64,000 nt of DNA, taken from positions 1,054,001-1,118,000 of the forward strand of contig OX621167.1 of the NCBI GenBank assembly GCA_951640195.1. The letters run 5' to 3'. The DNA comes from Porpolomopsis calyptriformis. Taxonomy: Eukaryota > Basidiomycota > Agaricomycetes > Agaricales > Hygrophoraceae. Position 1 is the stretch's first letter. Every line of letters starts with the position of its first letter. Below are positions 23,783 to 34,631 of this stretch, one piece after another. The position numbers and the translations under genes are program-made. A model generated the notes under the pieces. It saw nothing but the letters and a program-made list of their open reading frames with translations, was not told the origin of the DNA and searched no databases.

Positions 23783-23893
23783 AAATGACCTGTGCTTGCC
23801 ACACGAAAAACATCTTTTTTTGATCCTCTAGCTAGATAGTATACCCTTCCATGCCTTTCTCTTTCGTATTTTTTAATTGTAATTCGATCAACA

Positions 23894-25086
23894 TCACGTG
23901 ATATCTGCTGTATGAAGCCATCTTGTCCCCTCGCGCTCAATGAACAAGCACGACGTGTGCCCGTTACGTTCATGGGAAATAATACTCACAAATTGAGAAC
24001 GCTGTTCCCTGCAAAACTAAATTATGGGGGGATTTTCTAAATTGTTCATGACTTACATCAAACAGTTGATGACGGATTGCACAAACGAGCCGGAAAGTAA
24101 TCCTCGCCACCGAAGATGAGTAACGTGGCCGATTTGGAACGGTGCAGGCGGGTCGTACATGGCCACGTAAGGATCCACGGAATCGGTCGCTTGGAGCCTG
24201 GCAGGGGCTTCGTATGAAGATGGTGAGACAGTCATTCAGTCATTCACCTGTGAGTGCTGGCCGGGTCACTGCCGAGTGTGACGATCCCGACCCATTCGGA
24301 TAAGCTAGCCACGGCGGATGTCCAGTTGCCGTCGTCGAGATCCTCGTTCGAGGGAGGGGGTGGGACTATCGTGAGAGGGATACGGATATCTGGGATCTGG
24401 AAGGTCTCGCAGTGTACCACGCAAACCTCATGTCTTCGCTCGGTTGCCCACCGGGTTGTCATATCTTTTCCTTTGTCAACGGATGACGGCTGTATGGTGA
24501 GATACATACCGGGTGACGCGCAGTGGTATAACACATCCCAGGGTCCGATGCCCTCAGCGTTTCTCCTCGCGTCCCACGCCTCGAACGCGGCGCGAGACCT
24601 CGCACGATCGCCTGCAGGCTCAAATAACGAGATCTGAATATCTATCCCGAAAAATCAACTAAAAGTAATAGTGCTGTGTGTTGCGTTCTACGTACCGTAA
24701 CGATGGAGGCGACGCACGCCGACCAGCCCGAGCCGCTCGTAAGTCGCTTTGCAGACCCGAACGGTCAACACCCCGTCGTCGTCGATCGACCACGCGTCCT
24801 CTCCGGAGCGACTTGTGGCTAGAATGACCCATGGTCCCTGAGAGTGTGTATCGTTCCACGTCCTCGCATACTCGATGGCATCGCACAGTCCGAGTGCAGC
24901 CTTGGCATACGACGTACTTTCCGCCGAAAGCGGGTGTTGATCGCCTGATGAAGGAAAAACGACATCGAGCTGTGAAGATGGCTCGCCAAGTGCTAGTGCG
25001 GGGCTGAGCAAAGACCCGGTGGATATGATCATTATGGAAGATGACAGAGTAGTCTCCGAGTGGATATATACAATGAAAAAGTGCAT
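23894..25086 (-). CDS. RNase P 40-kDa subunit (Rpp40)-like protein
   Basis: Exons 24696-25086, 24510-24641, 24248-24464, 24057-24197 and 23894-24008 give about 331 residues; Met at 25032 would give 313. Similarity to the Rpp40 family is visible as short blocks in the right order: DDGVLTVRVCKATYERLGLV (family form: G-x-L-x(2)-D-K-x-T-Y-E-x(2)-G-L-x-G), ASLSEWVGIVTLG (family W-L-G block), and YVAMYDPPAPFQIGHVTHLR with GLLSGSFVQSVIN. Rpp40 belongs to the RNase P/MRP complexes that process tRNA and rRNA precursors. The 45-nt intron 24465-24509 is in frame and may instead be coding. It starts 41 bp downstream of the HMG-CoA synthase stop on the same strand. Assignment is tentative. Confidence 0.5.
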
Positions 25087-25126
25087 GCATGTATAGTTTC
25101 TATGTGAGAATGATATCTAACTGTTA

Positions 25127-26750
25127 TTACGCCTCGAGTGGCGCTCTGGAATACGTCCGCCTGTGCTTGTGGTCAACACTTTCGAGATAGTAGGCGCCTG
25201 GCCAGATATCGTCAATAGATCCTGAGGGTACGTACGACGCCGCATTGTGGTTCTTCTCTCGGAGCTAAAGAAACCGGCACGGATCAACACAATGGACTTT
25301 TTTGTTTCGTCTTTTTGTTTACTCACCGCTAAAGCATCGACAAATTCCTGACAAGGGACGACTTTCATGCTCGCCAATCGATCGAGCAGGTTCATTCTCT
25401 CTCGTATCTCGGTCGTATCCCCTTTGATGCGGAGTGTGAAGAAGCTCGAGGCACATCCGCTCCCGAACGCGAACAGGCTCACACGCTTGCCCTTGAGGTG
25501 GGTAGGCTCGACGGAGGACACGAGCGAGGCGAGACAGCCATAGAGGGAGGCAGTGTACATGTTACCGAGACGGCGGGAGCAGGCCATGGAGGGTTCTACT
25601 TGCTTGGCGAAACCGGACTTGGCGGCGGCGATAAACGTCTTTTCGAGTGCCTTGTCCGTCAGAGAGGATGAATAGGGCATGGAGAGGATGGCGTCTCGGT
25701 TGGGAATGTTGGCGAAACGGGGGGCGTCGGGAGCAGAAAGAAAGTCGTTGTACATGAGACGAGCGTGTGCCTTTACGGTTTGCTTCCCGTACGGACTGTG
25801 GAAGATGGCGTAATCGACGGCTTCAAGGGAGAAGGCTGCTTTCACATCATCCAGCTTGTGATCGTGGCCATTTATACCATTTGGGGAAGTGCCATTTAAG
25901 GTAGTGACCCGTTTCGCGATCTTTTCTCTGAAGCGGGAGTAGGCAGCATCGAGTGCGGTGACATAGGTCACTACTGACAGCGGACCATCGACTTGGGGGT
26001 ATTCCGAGGACAGCTGGGGTTTGTAGAAATCATATGTGTTGGCCATATAATTACCGTGGATGGCTAAAAAAAGGTCAGTGGGGGGGGGTGAAGGAAAAGT
26101 AGGGTACTTGCGTTCAAATAGGATCGGAGCGTTTGGGCCTATGAGCAAGGCGCAGGCGCCGGCGCCACCAGCCGGCCGGGCATTACCCTCGGCATAAATG
26201 GCGATATCGGCGGAGACCACGATGGCGTTTCGGCCGTCCCAAGATGAGGACTCGACCCAGTTGATGGCGTTGAAGAGGGCGGCGGTGGAGCCATAACACG
26301 CGTTTTTTGAGTCGACTCCCTCAATGTCAAAGTTGCGAGAGGGAGCGAAAAGATCCATTAGGGTGGTCTTGACGGACTTTGATTTATCGATAATGGTCTC
26401 TGTGCCGAGGTCGATGCGGCCGATAGAGGCGGGGTCAATGTTGTATTTTTCGAGAAGACCGGAGACGGCTGGCGGGGTGATGAGTACGAAGAAGGTTAAG
26501 GAGGGATAAAAGTACCGTTCAACGCGAAGGAATTGATGTCCTCGCGATCGTCGCAGCAGGCCATGTATTCCTGGCCGAGACCGATGGTGTATTTACCGGA
26601 TGGAACATGGTCATACTGCTCGAGATCGGCTTCTGAAATGCACTGATAACGGAAAGCATGTGAGAGGGAAATACGAGAGAAGAAAAGAGGGCATACTCTG
26701 CGAGGAAAGTACGTTTCGATAGCGAGGATACCAACGTCGAGCGGGGACAT
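25127..26750 (-). CDS. ERG13: Hydroxymethylglutaryl-CoA synthase
   Basis: Condenses acetyl-CoA and acetoacetyl-CoA to HMG-CoA, the entry to the mevalonate pathway; cytosolic. Exons 26697-26750, 26516-26642, 26112-26468, 25327-26063 and 25127-25264 give 470 residues, the typical size. The active-site cysteine is Cys118 in DSKNACYGSTAALFNA. Other signatures are GLGQEYMACCDDREDINS, GRNAIVVSADIA, HGNYMANTYDFYKP, YAIFHSPYGKQTVKAHARL and GSGCASSFF. The third intron (26064-26111) has a GCAAGT donor; the nearby GT would break the conserved EPIHGNYM. The stop TAA is followed at once by a second TAA. Confidence 0.96.
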
Positions 26751-27019
26751 GACAGTCGTTGTGAAGAATTAAAATGGTACGATTAAAAAAAAAACGGTTT
26801 AAAAAATTTAAATTAAATTCGATCGGTGAAGTAAAAAAAGGTATTTTATTATGTAATAGATTTTTTAATTACATAATAAAATAAATTACCTAATACGGAT
26901 CTTATACGGATATGGTCCTTTGGGGTTATCGGAATAACCCGTCACGATCCGGTGCAATTCGGAATCTGTTGGACCCCCGCTTGGCCCGCCTTTTCCTCTT
27001 CGTCCCTCTCTCTCTCTCC
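26751..27019. promoter_or_regulatory. AT-rich divergent promoter, HMG-CoA synthase / Reg1-like
   Basis: Strongly A/T-rich 269 bp, unlike the GC-balanced neighbourhood. It contains a perfect inverted repeat (26843-26882) and a direct repeat of ATACGGAT at 26893-26900 and 26904-26911. Probably the shared upstream region of both genes. Confidence 0.4.
26843..26882. repeat. Perfect 15-bp inverted repeat, 10-bp loop
   Basis: ATTTTATTATGTAAT at 26843-26857 is exactly inverted at 26868-26882 around a 10-bp spacer. It could form a hairpin or cruciform, or be a tandem palindromic binding site. Confidence 0.85.
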
Positions 27020-29751
27020 ATGGACTGTCTCTTCATCTCCTTCAGCACCACGAATGCCATCCCAGATGACCTTTCCATCATCACCATTCCCCGTGGTCAA
27101 GTTGACTACCTCTCCCATAATTGGCAGGAGGAGGATGTTTGGCGTTCGTGGAGGACAATGACCAAACAGAAGAACGAGATCGCGAACGGTATGAGACTCG
27201 AGAATGCGAGCTGGCGCACCTGGTGGAAGCAGAGGAACAAGCTCAAGACAGTCACTCCAGAGACTCTCAACTGGTCCGTCTCCCTCTCCGCACCTCATCT
27301 CCCTCTCATTTTTTTTCGCAGGTTAAAAGACTCGGACGTGACTTGGTTGTACGGCCCTCTCCACACCGCCGTCGACTGGTCTCCCCCGCCGAGACCAAAA
27401 CCAGCCCCACCCAACGATACCAATTCCACTCCCGACCGTCTCGACTTCAAACCCATCCTCAAGCATCGCAGCATCAGCCAACTCCTCACAAGTGATCTCC
27501 CAAGTCCCCTCTTTACCCCCGCCGACTCAGACGAAGACGAGCCGGTCACAAACTCTCTACTCGCCCAACTCGGCCGCCCAGATAAGCCCCCGAGAAAGAA
27601 ACCTCCATTGCTTCATACCAAGAGCGATACACACATCGTCCGCTGTAGCACTATCCGCCCCCGCCGCAAACCGTCCCCCTCATTTGCCGTCACTGACTAC
27701 GCCCCCCCTCACTCCAACTCGAACCTCACCTCTTACTTCCACCCCGCTTCCACCTCCAGATCCCCATCTACTTCTACTCACAGCAATGACAGGGACTCCA
27801 GCCCCCTTCACTCCAGCCCTCTTGCCTCCGCAAGCACCGGCAAGAAGAAACACATCAGTTTCAACACCTTTGTCGAGCAATGCATCGCTATCGAAAAACC
27901 AAAGAAGTCCTTCTCTTTCCGGAAGCTGGATCCGTACGTTATCCCCCCTCTTCTTCTCCATTCCTCTCATCTTCTTCCGCGCTTGTAGATCTGATCGAGG
28001 CCAAGCCGATGACATTACCCTTTGGAATCGCCGTAAGCACCTCGATTCAGACTCGGATGGCCAAGAAGAGGATGATGACGACGACGACGACGACGACGTC
28101 CTCGAAATGCGCACACCTTCCAATTTCGTATCCAAAGCACGCTCCAAATCCAAAGCTTCTTCTGCCTCCTCCTCCTCCTCTTCCTCCTCCGATCCAACCC
28201 GTTATCGTCCTCCACTCATACGCACAAATTCCGTCGATCGAGAGCACGTCTCGATCGCCCCTATCGCCCCTACCATCCTCAAGACCACCGACATCGATGA
28301 TGACCTCTACAGCTGGCCTGGTTCCTCCCCCTCTGATTCCAATGATGCCAACGCTGTCTACGATAGGGACCGCAAGGACAGTGGTGGAAGAACCCCTGTT
28401 GAACTCGTCTACGTTCCACCCCTTGGCAGCAACTATCAAGTCCAACCGGAGGATGGCGACATTTATCACTCCGATTCCTTTCTCAACTTCGGTGCCCTAG
28501 TCAGTTCACTTCACCCCCCCCTCACTCTAAATTTTTCTGAATTTTCATGTTCAATAGGTGTCACCACCACACCCTATTGCGAAGGAAACGGAAGAGGCAT
28601 CTGATTATTTCCACGGCCCTGATCTCAGAGATGACCTTCCGACAAGCTCTCGGAAGGGTCAGGTGGTTGATGATCCAGTCAACGGTCCCCGTCCCAATCC
28701 AGAGGTGGTTGTGAACGGCGGCAGTACCGAGTTAGTCACCAGAGCACCGTCGAGATCGAGATCGAGGACTCCTTCACCTGCTGAATTCCCGCCATCATCT
28801 ATCGTCACATCACCAAAGTCTTCTAGTCTGCCCGTACCGCGTCCGCGGGGTCGGAGTGCTTCATACTCACCTCCAGTATTACTTTCTCCACCTACTCGGG
28901 GCCGCAGCACCGTTCCGCAAAGGTCGGTATCGGCTACTCAGCTTGGTTGCGACTCTCAGCCTCAAACGCGTGGTCGCTCGTCCACCCGAACTTCGTCCTC
29001 CGTCTCAGAGCGTGAGCGCTCGAACCGTGGATCGGCTGTCTCTCCAGACGCCCCTTTATCACTGGGTGTAGGGATTTTTGGAGGACGATCGATCTATGGT
29101 AGGGATAGAGGCAGGAGTGATAGTGGTGGTGAAAGAGGGCGGGAACGGACTGAGAGGCGGTTGAGTGGCAGTCGAAGTCCTGACAATGTCAATGGCGGCG
29201 CTACTGAGTGGCGACAGCAATCCCTCTCATCCTCGTTCTCCACTGTTTCAAGCACCGAGACAGTGATGCCATCATGCACTGACTCCAGGAGTCAGGATAT
29301 CATGGCGACCACGCCGATACTCGAGACCACTACCACCATCACCACCACGATTTCTTCATATACCTCTGCATTTGAAAGATCTGACCGGAAGGAGGCGGAA
29401 CCCCCCAAGTCACGCAATCCAACACCTGCCCACCCCACACACACATCCAGGTCATCAATCTCTTCCCTCCTCACCCCGCCTGTCTCGCCCACGGCAGGTC
29501 CTATCTCACCCACCCTATCATCTTCTCCTGTGTCGGTCCCGCGGGCGCATACGAGCCGTGTGCCGTTAGTCACCACTCCTCCCGTAACGATGCTTAACAG
29601 GAGGAACAGTGCGGGTGGAGGCTTGTGTTCGGGCTTATCAGACGGACATGGACACGGATATGCACATGATGCAGAGCATGCCGGCCTTGTAGGCCGTCTC
29701 GTCTCGTCGGCTGGGCTATATTTGGGTCTTTGGCATAGCAGTGCTACTTAG
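27020..29751 (+). CDS. Reg1-like PP1 regulatory subunit (DUF1752)
   Basis: Exons 27020-27273, 27322-27933, 27989-28499 and 28558-29751 give 856 residues. The N-terminus has the GATA-AreA/Reg1-type DUF1752 block: SWRTMTKQKNEIANGMRLEN, SWRTWWKQ, then LKDSDVTWLYGPL. A protein phosphatase 1 docking site, KKKHISFNTFVEQCIAIEK, follows (K-H-I-S-F fits R/K-V/I-x-F and matches the yeast Reg1 segment). Then comes a nine-Asp run and a long Ser/Pro-rich, RS-dipeptide-rich disordered region. A short conserved-looking hydrophobic end reads GLVGRLVSSAGLYLGLWHS. In yeast, Reg1 targets Glc7 to Snf1 for glucose repression; the same role is inferred. An in-frame ATG lies upstream at 26912, but the AT-rich promoter context favours 27020. 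Confidence 0.8.
28071..28097 (+). repeat. GAT/GAC tract coding nine Asp
   Basis: Two GAT then seven GAC codons encode an Asp9 run inside the Reg1-like protein, just after the acidic segment LDSDSDGQEE. Confidence 0.8.
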
Positions 29752-30487
29752 ACGCATTTCGCAATCCTTCCCCCCTCACTCCTTCCCCTTCCAACCTTGG
29801 GCCATGGACTTTGGACTAGGCCAATTGCCACGCACATACCCCCTCCGCCTTCCCCCCCCCACCTCTTCCCTCTTGCTACCGTCCGAAACTTCTTACCTTA
29901 CGCTTGGGCTCTCATTTTCATCTTTTTTTTATCACTATTCTGTTTCTTCTTTCCGGTGATCATGCGATTTTTTTTCCATTCAATCCGTTCCGAATACTTA
30001 TTCTCAAGTTTATTCATCCATTCAATCCCATTCATCTTTTCCTCTCATTTTGACTCAAAGCCTCCAACTCCAACCCCTTATCTATTGTTGTTGGCGATGC
30101 TAACAACAACGGCAACAACACCGTACTGCATATATGTGTGTCTGCATGTTCTGTACTGTACTATTCATTTGTGTCAATATACAAGTAGAAAATTAATGTT
30201 TTTTTGGCGAATTTCCACCTTTGGGCCTAGCAATGAGAGCGAGCATGGTATTGATCCCGACAAGTCAATCCCCTTCCTTGTCTGCTCCCCCTAAAGCCAG
30301 CTCTAGGTGTGAGAAGAAGATTCTTTTAAGTTACAACTGAAACTACAGTATTCTCAACACTCTAACAGCCTCGATAGATAAGTTACAAGCTGTTCTCGAG
30401 TGCTAGATGCTAACCATATCCAAGATGTCCATATATAACCCGCAAAAACAAAAGAAAACACAAGCCCTTATATATCGAAGAAAAGGA
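29752..30487. other. Convergent 3' region, no gene seen
   Basis: These 736 bp separate the stops of the Reg1-like gene (plus) and the VWA gene (minus). The first half is pyrimidine-rich on plus, followed by AT-rich DNA. Open frames within it are low-complexity Phe/Ser/Pro strings with no domain. Confidence 0.5.
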
Positions 30488-33035
30488 CTAGTACGAGTAC
30501 GACGGGGGAGGTAGGTCGTAGCTGAGAAGAGGGAGAGAAAACAACAAAAAAGAAGTCAATGATACAAGAAAGACAGTGGGGATAATAATAATGAGAAAAA
30601 CGTACGCGGGGTTCATGATATCCTCGCGGGTGGGCGCGTTCTCCGCATAGATCCGCTGGAGAACATCGTACACGACCAGGCGCTCGCACAGCCGGCCGTG
30701 GCAGTCGTAATACTGGATGTGGTCGTTCGCCCTGCTGATCCGATCGAGTTCGTTCGCGTGACGGTGGTGGTGCGGACAGTTTTCTTGCCCGATCAGGAGG
30801 ATGGTGGCGTAGCACCATGTCTCGCCCAGGAGTCTGTTTTATTTCGTTCGTAAAAAAAAAAAAAAAAAAAGAGCGGGTTAAAACGTTAGGAAGGGAAAAT
30901 CTATCATTCATTTTTTTTTTAGTGACGCACTCGAGTTCGAATTCATCCACTGTGTGTGTGTATATTTTGTTAGATGGCACAGTGGAAAGGGAAGGGCCTC
31001 TCGACTTACTGTCCGTTGCTTCACCGTCTAACATGACCAGTAGGGACAGCTTGGGCATTTGCGGCGTCGCCTCTACATTATCGAGGCAATGTTAGCACCA
31101 CCGAAATGCGATAGTCTACCATGTGAAACTCACGCCATCCGCTGGAATAGAACAGAACGCGATCAGGTGAGACGGATTTAAAGTAAATACGAAGAATCAA
31201 CTCACTAGACTTCGTCATACCACGCCCTCCCATTGCTGCCGTGTAAATTGAAATGAAGGTTCTTGATCAGCTGCCAGCCTTTCATGACCTGAGTTCCGCC
31301 GCCTGTCAATCAGAACCTAGATCAGAGACTTGTCCTGGAAGAAAAACAATCATCAGCTGGCTTTACCCCTGTAAACTGCATCTTGTATCCGTCCCCATTG
31401 TCGCTCGAAGTTTTTAGGTCCGATCTTCCCCAATTGGAAACCAGTAGAGTTGAACAGAACTGTTTCTACGCCGTGGTGCCCTTTAGGATCAGGGTAATGA
31501 TCTCGGGATCCCATATCTATGTAACGAATGAACATCTCTAAAAATCGGGTAGAGTAATAAAACATACGGTAGATCGCCCTCCTCAGTATGTTATGAACAA
31601 CATCTAGATATAAATGTCTGGTAAGTGTGTCGACAGTAAGACTTCCAACATACCAACGTGGCGAGGCTGATCAAAGCCGTTATGGTCCCACCCCATGGAG
31701 GAAGAAACATCAAGAAGAATCATCGTGTCAACTTCGAGGTTGCCTTCATGAGCCGAATGCTGCATCTCGGCAAACTGCCTCCCAACAGGGGGCTTGATCA
31801 CTTGAGGGGTGTAGCCCAACCTACGGTACTTCGGGTTGGCGAGGAACAGATCCCCGTCCGAGGCGAAGCTCTGGTCAATGGCCTTCGCTTGCATCATGCG
31901 CTTGCGGGCCATGGCCAACTGAACGGATGTGGTTATCAGGCCGTTGACGAGACGACGACGGTGTTTATAACGAACCTCAGCTACCTCTGACGGCCGCATT
32001 TTGGGCAGACGCTGCTTACCCTCGTGGTAAGAATTATTGAGCACCCAATAAAGACGCTCCTCTGACAAGGTAGGAATGAGGTTCCATGCTAGGATGGTTA
32101 TATCGACGATGGCCTACCTGCACCGTCTTCAAAGTTGGAAAATGGTACCGGGGCCGTGAGAGGATTGTAATTGGAAGTAGACCAAGAGAGGGGGATAGGT
32201 TCGAAATAACCCTTGCGGAGGTATTTGAGATAATCTTTATGATATTCCGTCGCAAAGTGGGATACGCCAATAACCGCCTGGTACCTTCTCACAAGTTCAA
32301 GTCGCGTACCACTTCCCCACCGCTGGGTTTCCTCGTACATGCACTCTTCTATATACTCTCGGCTAGGAAAGATGAACAGCAGGTCGGTCACTTTGCAGTG
32401 AGCTAGGAAATCGGAAACTGACTTTTTCTCAAGTTTCTTTATGGCCTTCTTCTCGGCGGAGTGAGCAAAATGATCTTTGATACTGCCGAATAAACCGTGA
32501 TGTTCGTGGTGTTCTGGTCCGGAATTAGTCATGGTTCGCACAGGAGGGCACGACAGACTAAATGTTTACCTTTCTTATGTTCTTGAGGGGTTTCAACACC
32601 AGCCTGCGGATAATATGGGGCAGCGTAGGTTCCAGACATCTGCTGGCCAGGTTGTTGGCTAGGGTATTGAGGTGCTGAATAGCTAGGTATAGGTGCCCCA
32701 GGGCCGTGTTGGACACCAGAGTCTGGTTGGTTAGGGTAATGCTGGACTTGCGACCCACCAAGTCCACGATCGAAAGGCTGAGACGGTGGAGAGGCATACT
32801 GACTACCAGCGAACCCGGGCGCGTGAGTAGGATACTCTACGGACTCAGCGGGGGGACTGAGTACCACCAGTTGGTGTTGCTTATTGTCACGATCAAGCCT
32901 GGACTTGGCAGCCTCCACTTCCGTGAAGTAAGCAGGAGGTGGGGGTTGACCCGGAGGGGGTCCGAGGGGAGGCGGAGCAGCAGGTTTATGCCCTGGGTTG
33001 AAACCAGTCTGTTCTTCAGGGGGATAATATGACAT
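30488..33035 (-). CDS. von Willebrand A domain protein with terminal PPxY motifs
   Basis: Eleven exons (32570-33035, 32118-32513, 31654-32061, 31568-31603, 31367-31516, 31206-31302, 31134-31141, 31010-31072, 30931-30949, 30606-30833, 30488-30521) give 634 residues. Residues 1-155 are Pro/Gln/Tyr-rich with PPPPAYF. About 160-285 is a helical domain (FGSIKDHFAHSAEKKAIKKL, then LLFIFPSREYIEECMYEETQ). A VWA domain starts near 395 with a complete MIDAS start D405-V-S407-S-S409. LSLLVMLDGEATD and LLGETWCYATILLIG follow. The protein ends LPPPSYSY. PPxY pairs at both ends suggest binding to WW-domain ubiquitin ligases such as Rsp5. The 8-nt exon 31134-31141 is needed to avoid an in-frame stop. The family is common in fungi but its function is not known to me. 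Confidence 0.78.
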
Positions 33036-34631
33036 GAGAGCTACCTCGAAGCGTTCGTTCCCAGCCCTTTTATAAGAGCGGACCTTCAACAAACAGGGGG
33101 GAATAACGGGAAAGATCAGCACCGCCTTCAAAAATGTCATGCGACGTACAACCAAAAACAGCCTCAAAAGTGCTGTGCCTAATTGGCAAATATTCAGACA
33201 TTGGATTGCAGATCGAGGTTGGTTATGACTGACCAAGTGACCATGAATCCGGGTGGAAAGTCCCATGGCCTCGTCCGTGCACCGCATATATCCCAGTGCC
33301 TACTTCTTCTGACTTCCTTACAATTCGTTAACGATACCTTTCACTGCACTTCACAGGTCGAGAGATTGAATTAGATCGCTTAAACATTGCAGAGTTGCTG
33401 TGCGTGAAAGTCGCCGCTGTCATTGTACGCATTCAATCTCGACATGACTTGTACGTATTCTGGATGGGTCTCATTGAATGGCCTCTATCTGCAGGATTGT
33501 TAGGCAAAATTCTGACTCTGGTTCGTCTTCGATGACAAGGTTGTTCTTAGCGCCCCCCGCCCTGAGGGAATGCGCGAGTAAATGTTCTCCTCACGACGCT
33601 GAAAGCAGCATAGACGTCGCCGGACTTTTGGTACAAGAGGCCAGAAACTGGGAATCTACATCGAAGTTCAAGGAGCGTTGACTATGAGGTGCAACAAGCC
33701 TGATGTAGGCATCGATATCGTCAACGTGACCACCCACGCAGAGAAGCTGCCGGGTTACCTCGACGTTTCTTGTCCTTCAGGTGGCGTCATTCTTAAAACA
33801 GATTCACGACGATAACCTTGAATTGTACAGAGAACGAGCACAAAATCAATATTCCTACTTAATGCCAGGCAACCCAATTAACTACTGGTGGGGAGCTACC
33901 GACAGGTGTTACAATCGTTCATCCGTTGGAACAAGAATTCCACCAGTCTTGAAAGTCTTTTGTTTCTAGGTCGGATGCTTGATCTGTCAACAATGCATTG
34001 TTCTGCAACCTGAAGCTGTCTTGCATGCAAGCGTATAGGACATTTGATACAATCATTGAATTGTGACGCGGTTACAACGACAAGGCGGTTGCGAACCAGC
34101 CAGTTTATCCAGGCACTATTCTCATAGACTTTGCGATCGGGACCCTGACTTATCATGGATCGAGCGGAGACGTGTCAATGCAATGGCGCGACCAATCTCC
34201 CTGAGTGACGATCTGGACTCTATCACAACAAGACCCTTTTTCTCTCGACATCAATTTCTTTCGCTGTGGCAGACGTCCAAGTAACGATGCTTGATCTCTC
34301 GCATGATCTCAAGTCCACAGACGATGATCGATTGTCGTGCAACCATCGAACCACAGTTTCTCTGACAATGATCTCGGAAACGCATGTCCACGTCCTTGCA
34401 TTCGGTTGAAGCCTGGTTGTACATGTGATAGCTACTCAATCATCATACACCTTGCAAAGAAACAGATTTTGCAATATGTTTTTTTTAGGAAATGAGAGAG
34501 ATCTTCGAGCCAAGACATAAAAGTCCTGCTCGTCTTTATCACCAAATCGATACGTCACGAAAAAAGTTCCGAGGTCACTTTTCTTCAAAATCTGGTCACC
34601 TTGTCTTTGAAGGGTGCCGCTCTTCATTTTC
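33036..34631. other. 1.6-kb stretch without a convincing gene
   Basis: This is the longest unassigned part of the window, lying between two divergent genes. Candidate open segments are 33672-33779 and 33780-33919 (plus). The latter is flanked by an acceptor (TTCAG) and a donor (GTGTTA) and reads LKQIHDDNLELYRERAQNQY, but I cannot join it into a gene or place it in a family. It may be a decayed gene, a long regulatory region or a non-coding transcript. Confidence 0.4.

Noticed and set aside
29776..30294. Phe/Ser-rich plus frames after the Reg1-like gene
   Set aside because: They are pyrimidine-rich 3' UTR sequence with no domain and no splice support.
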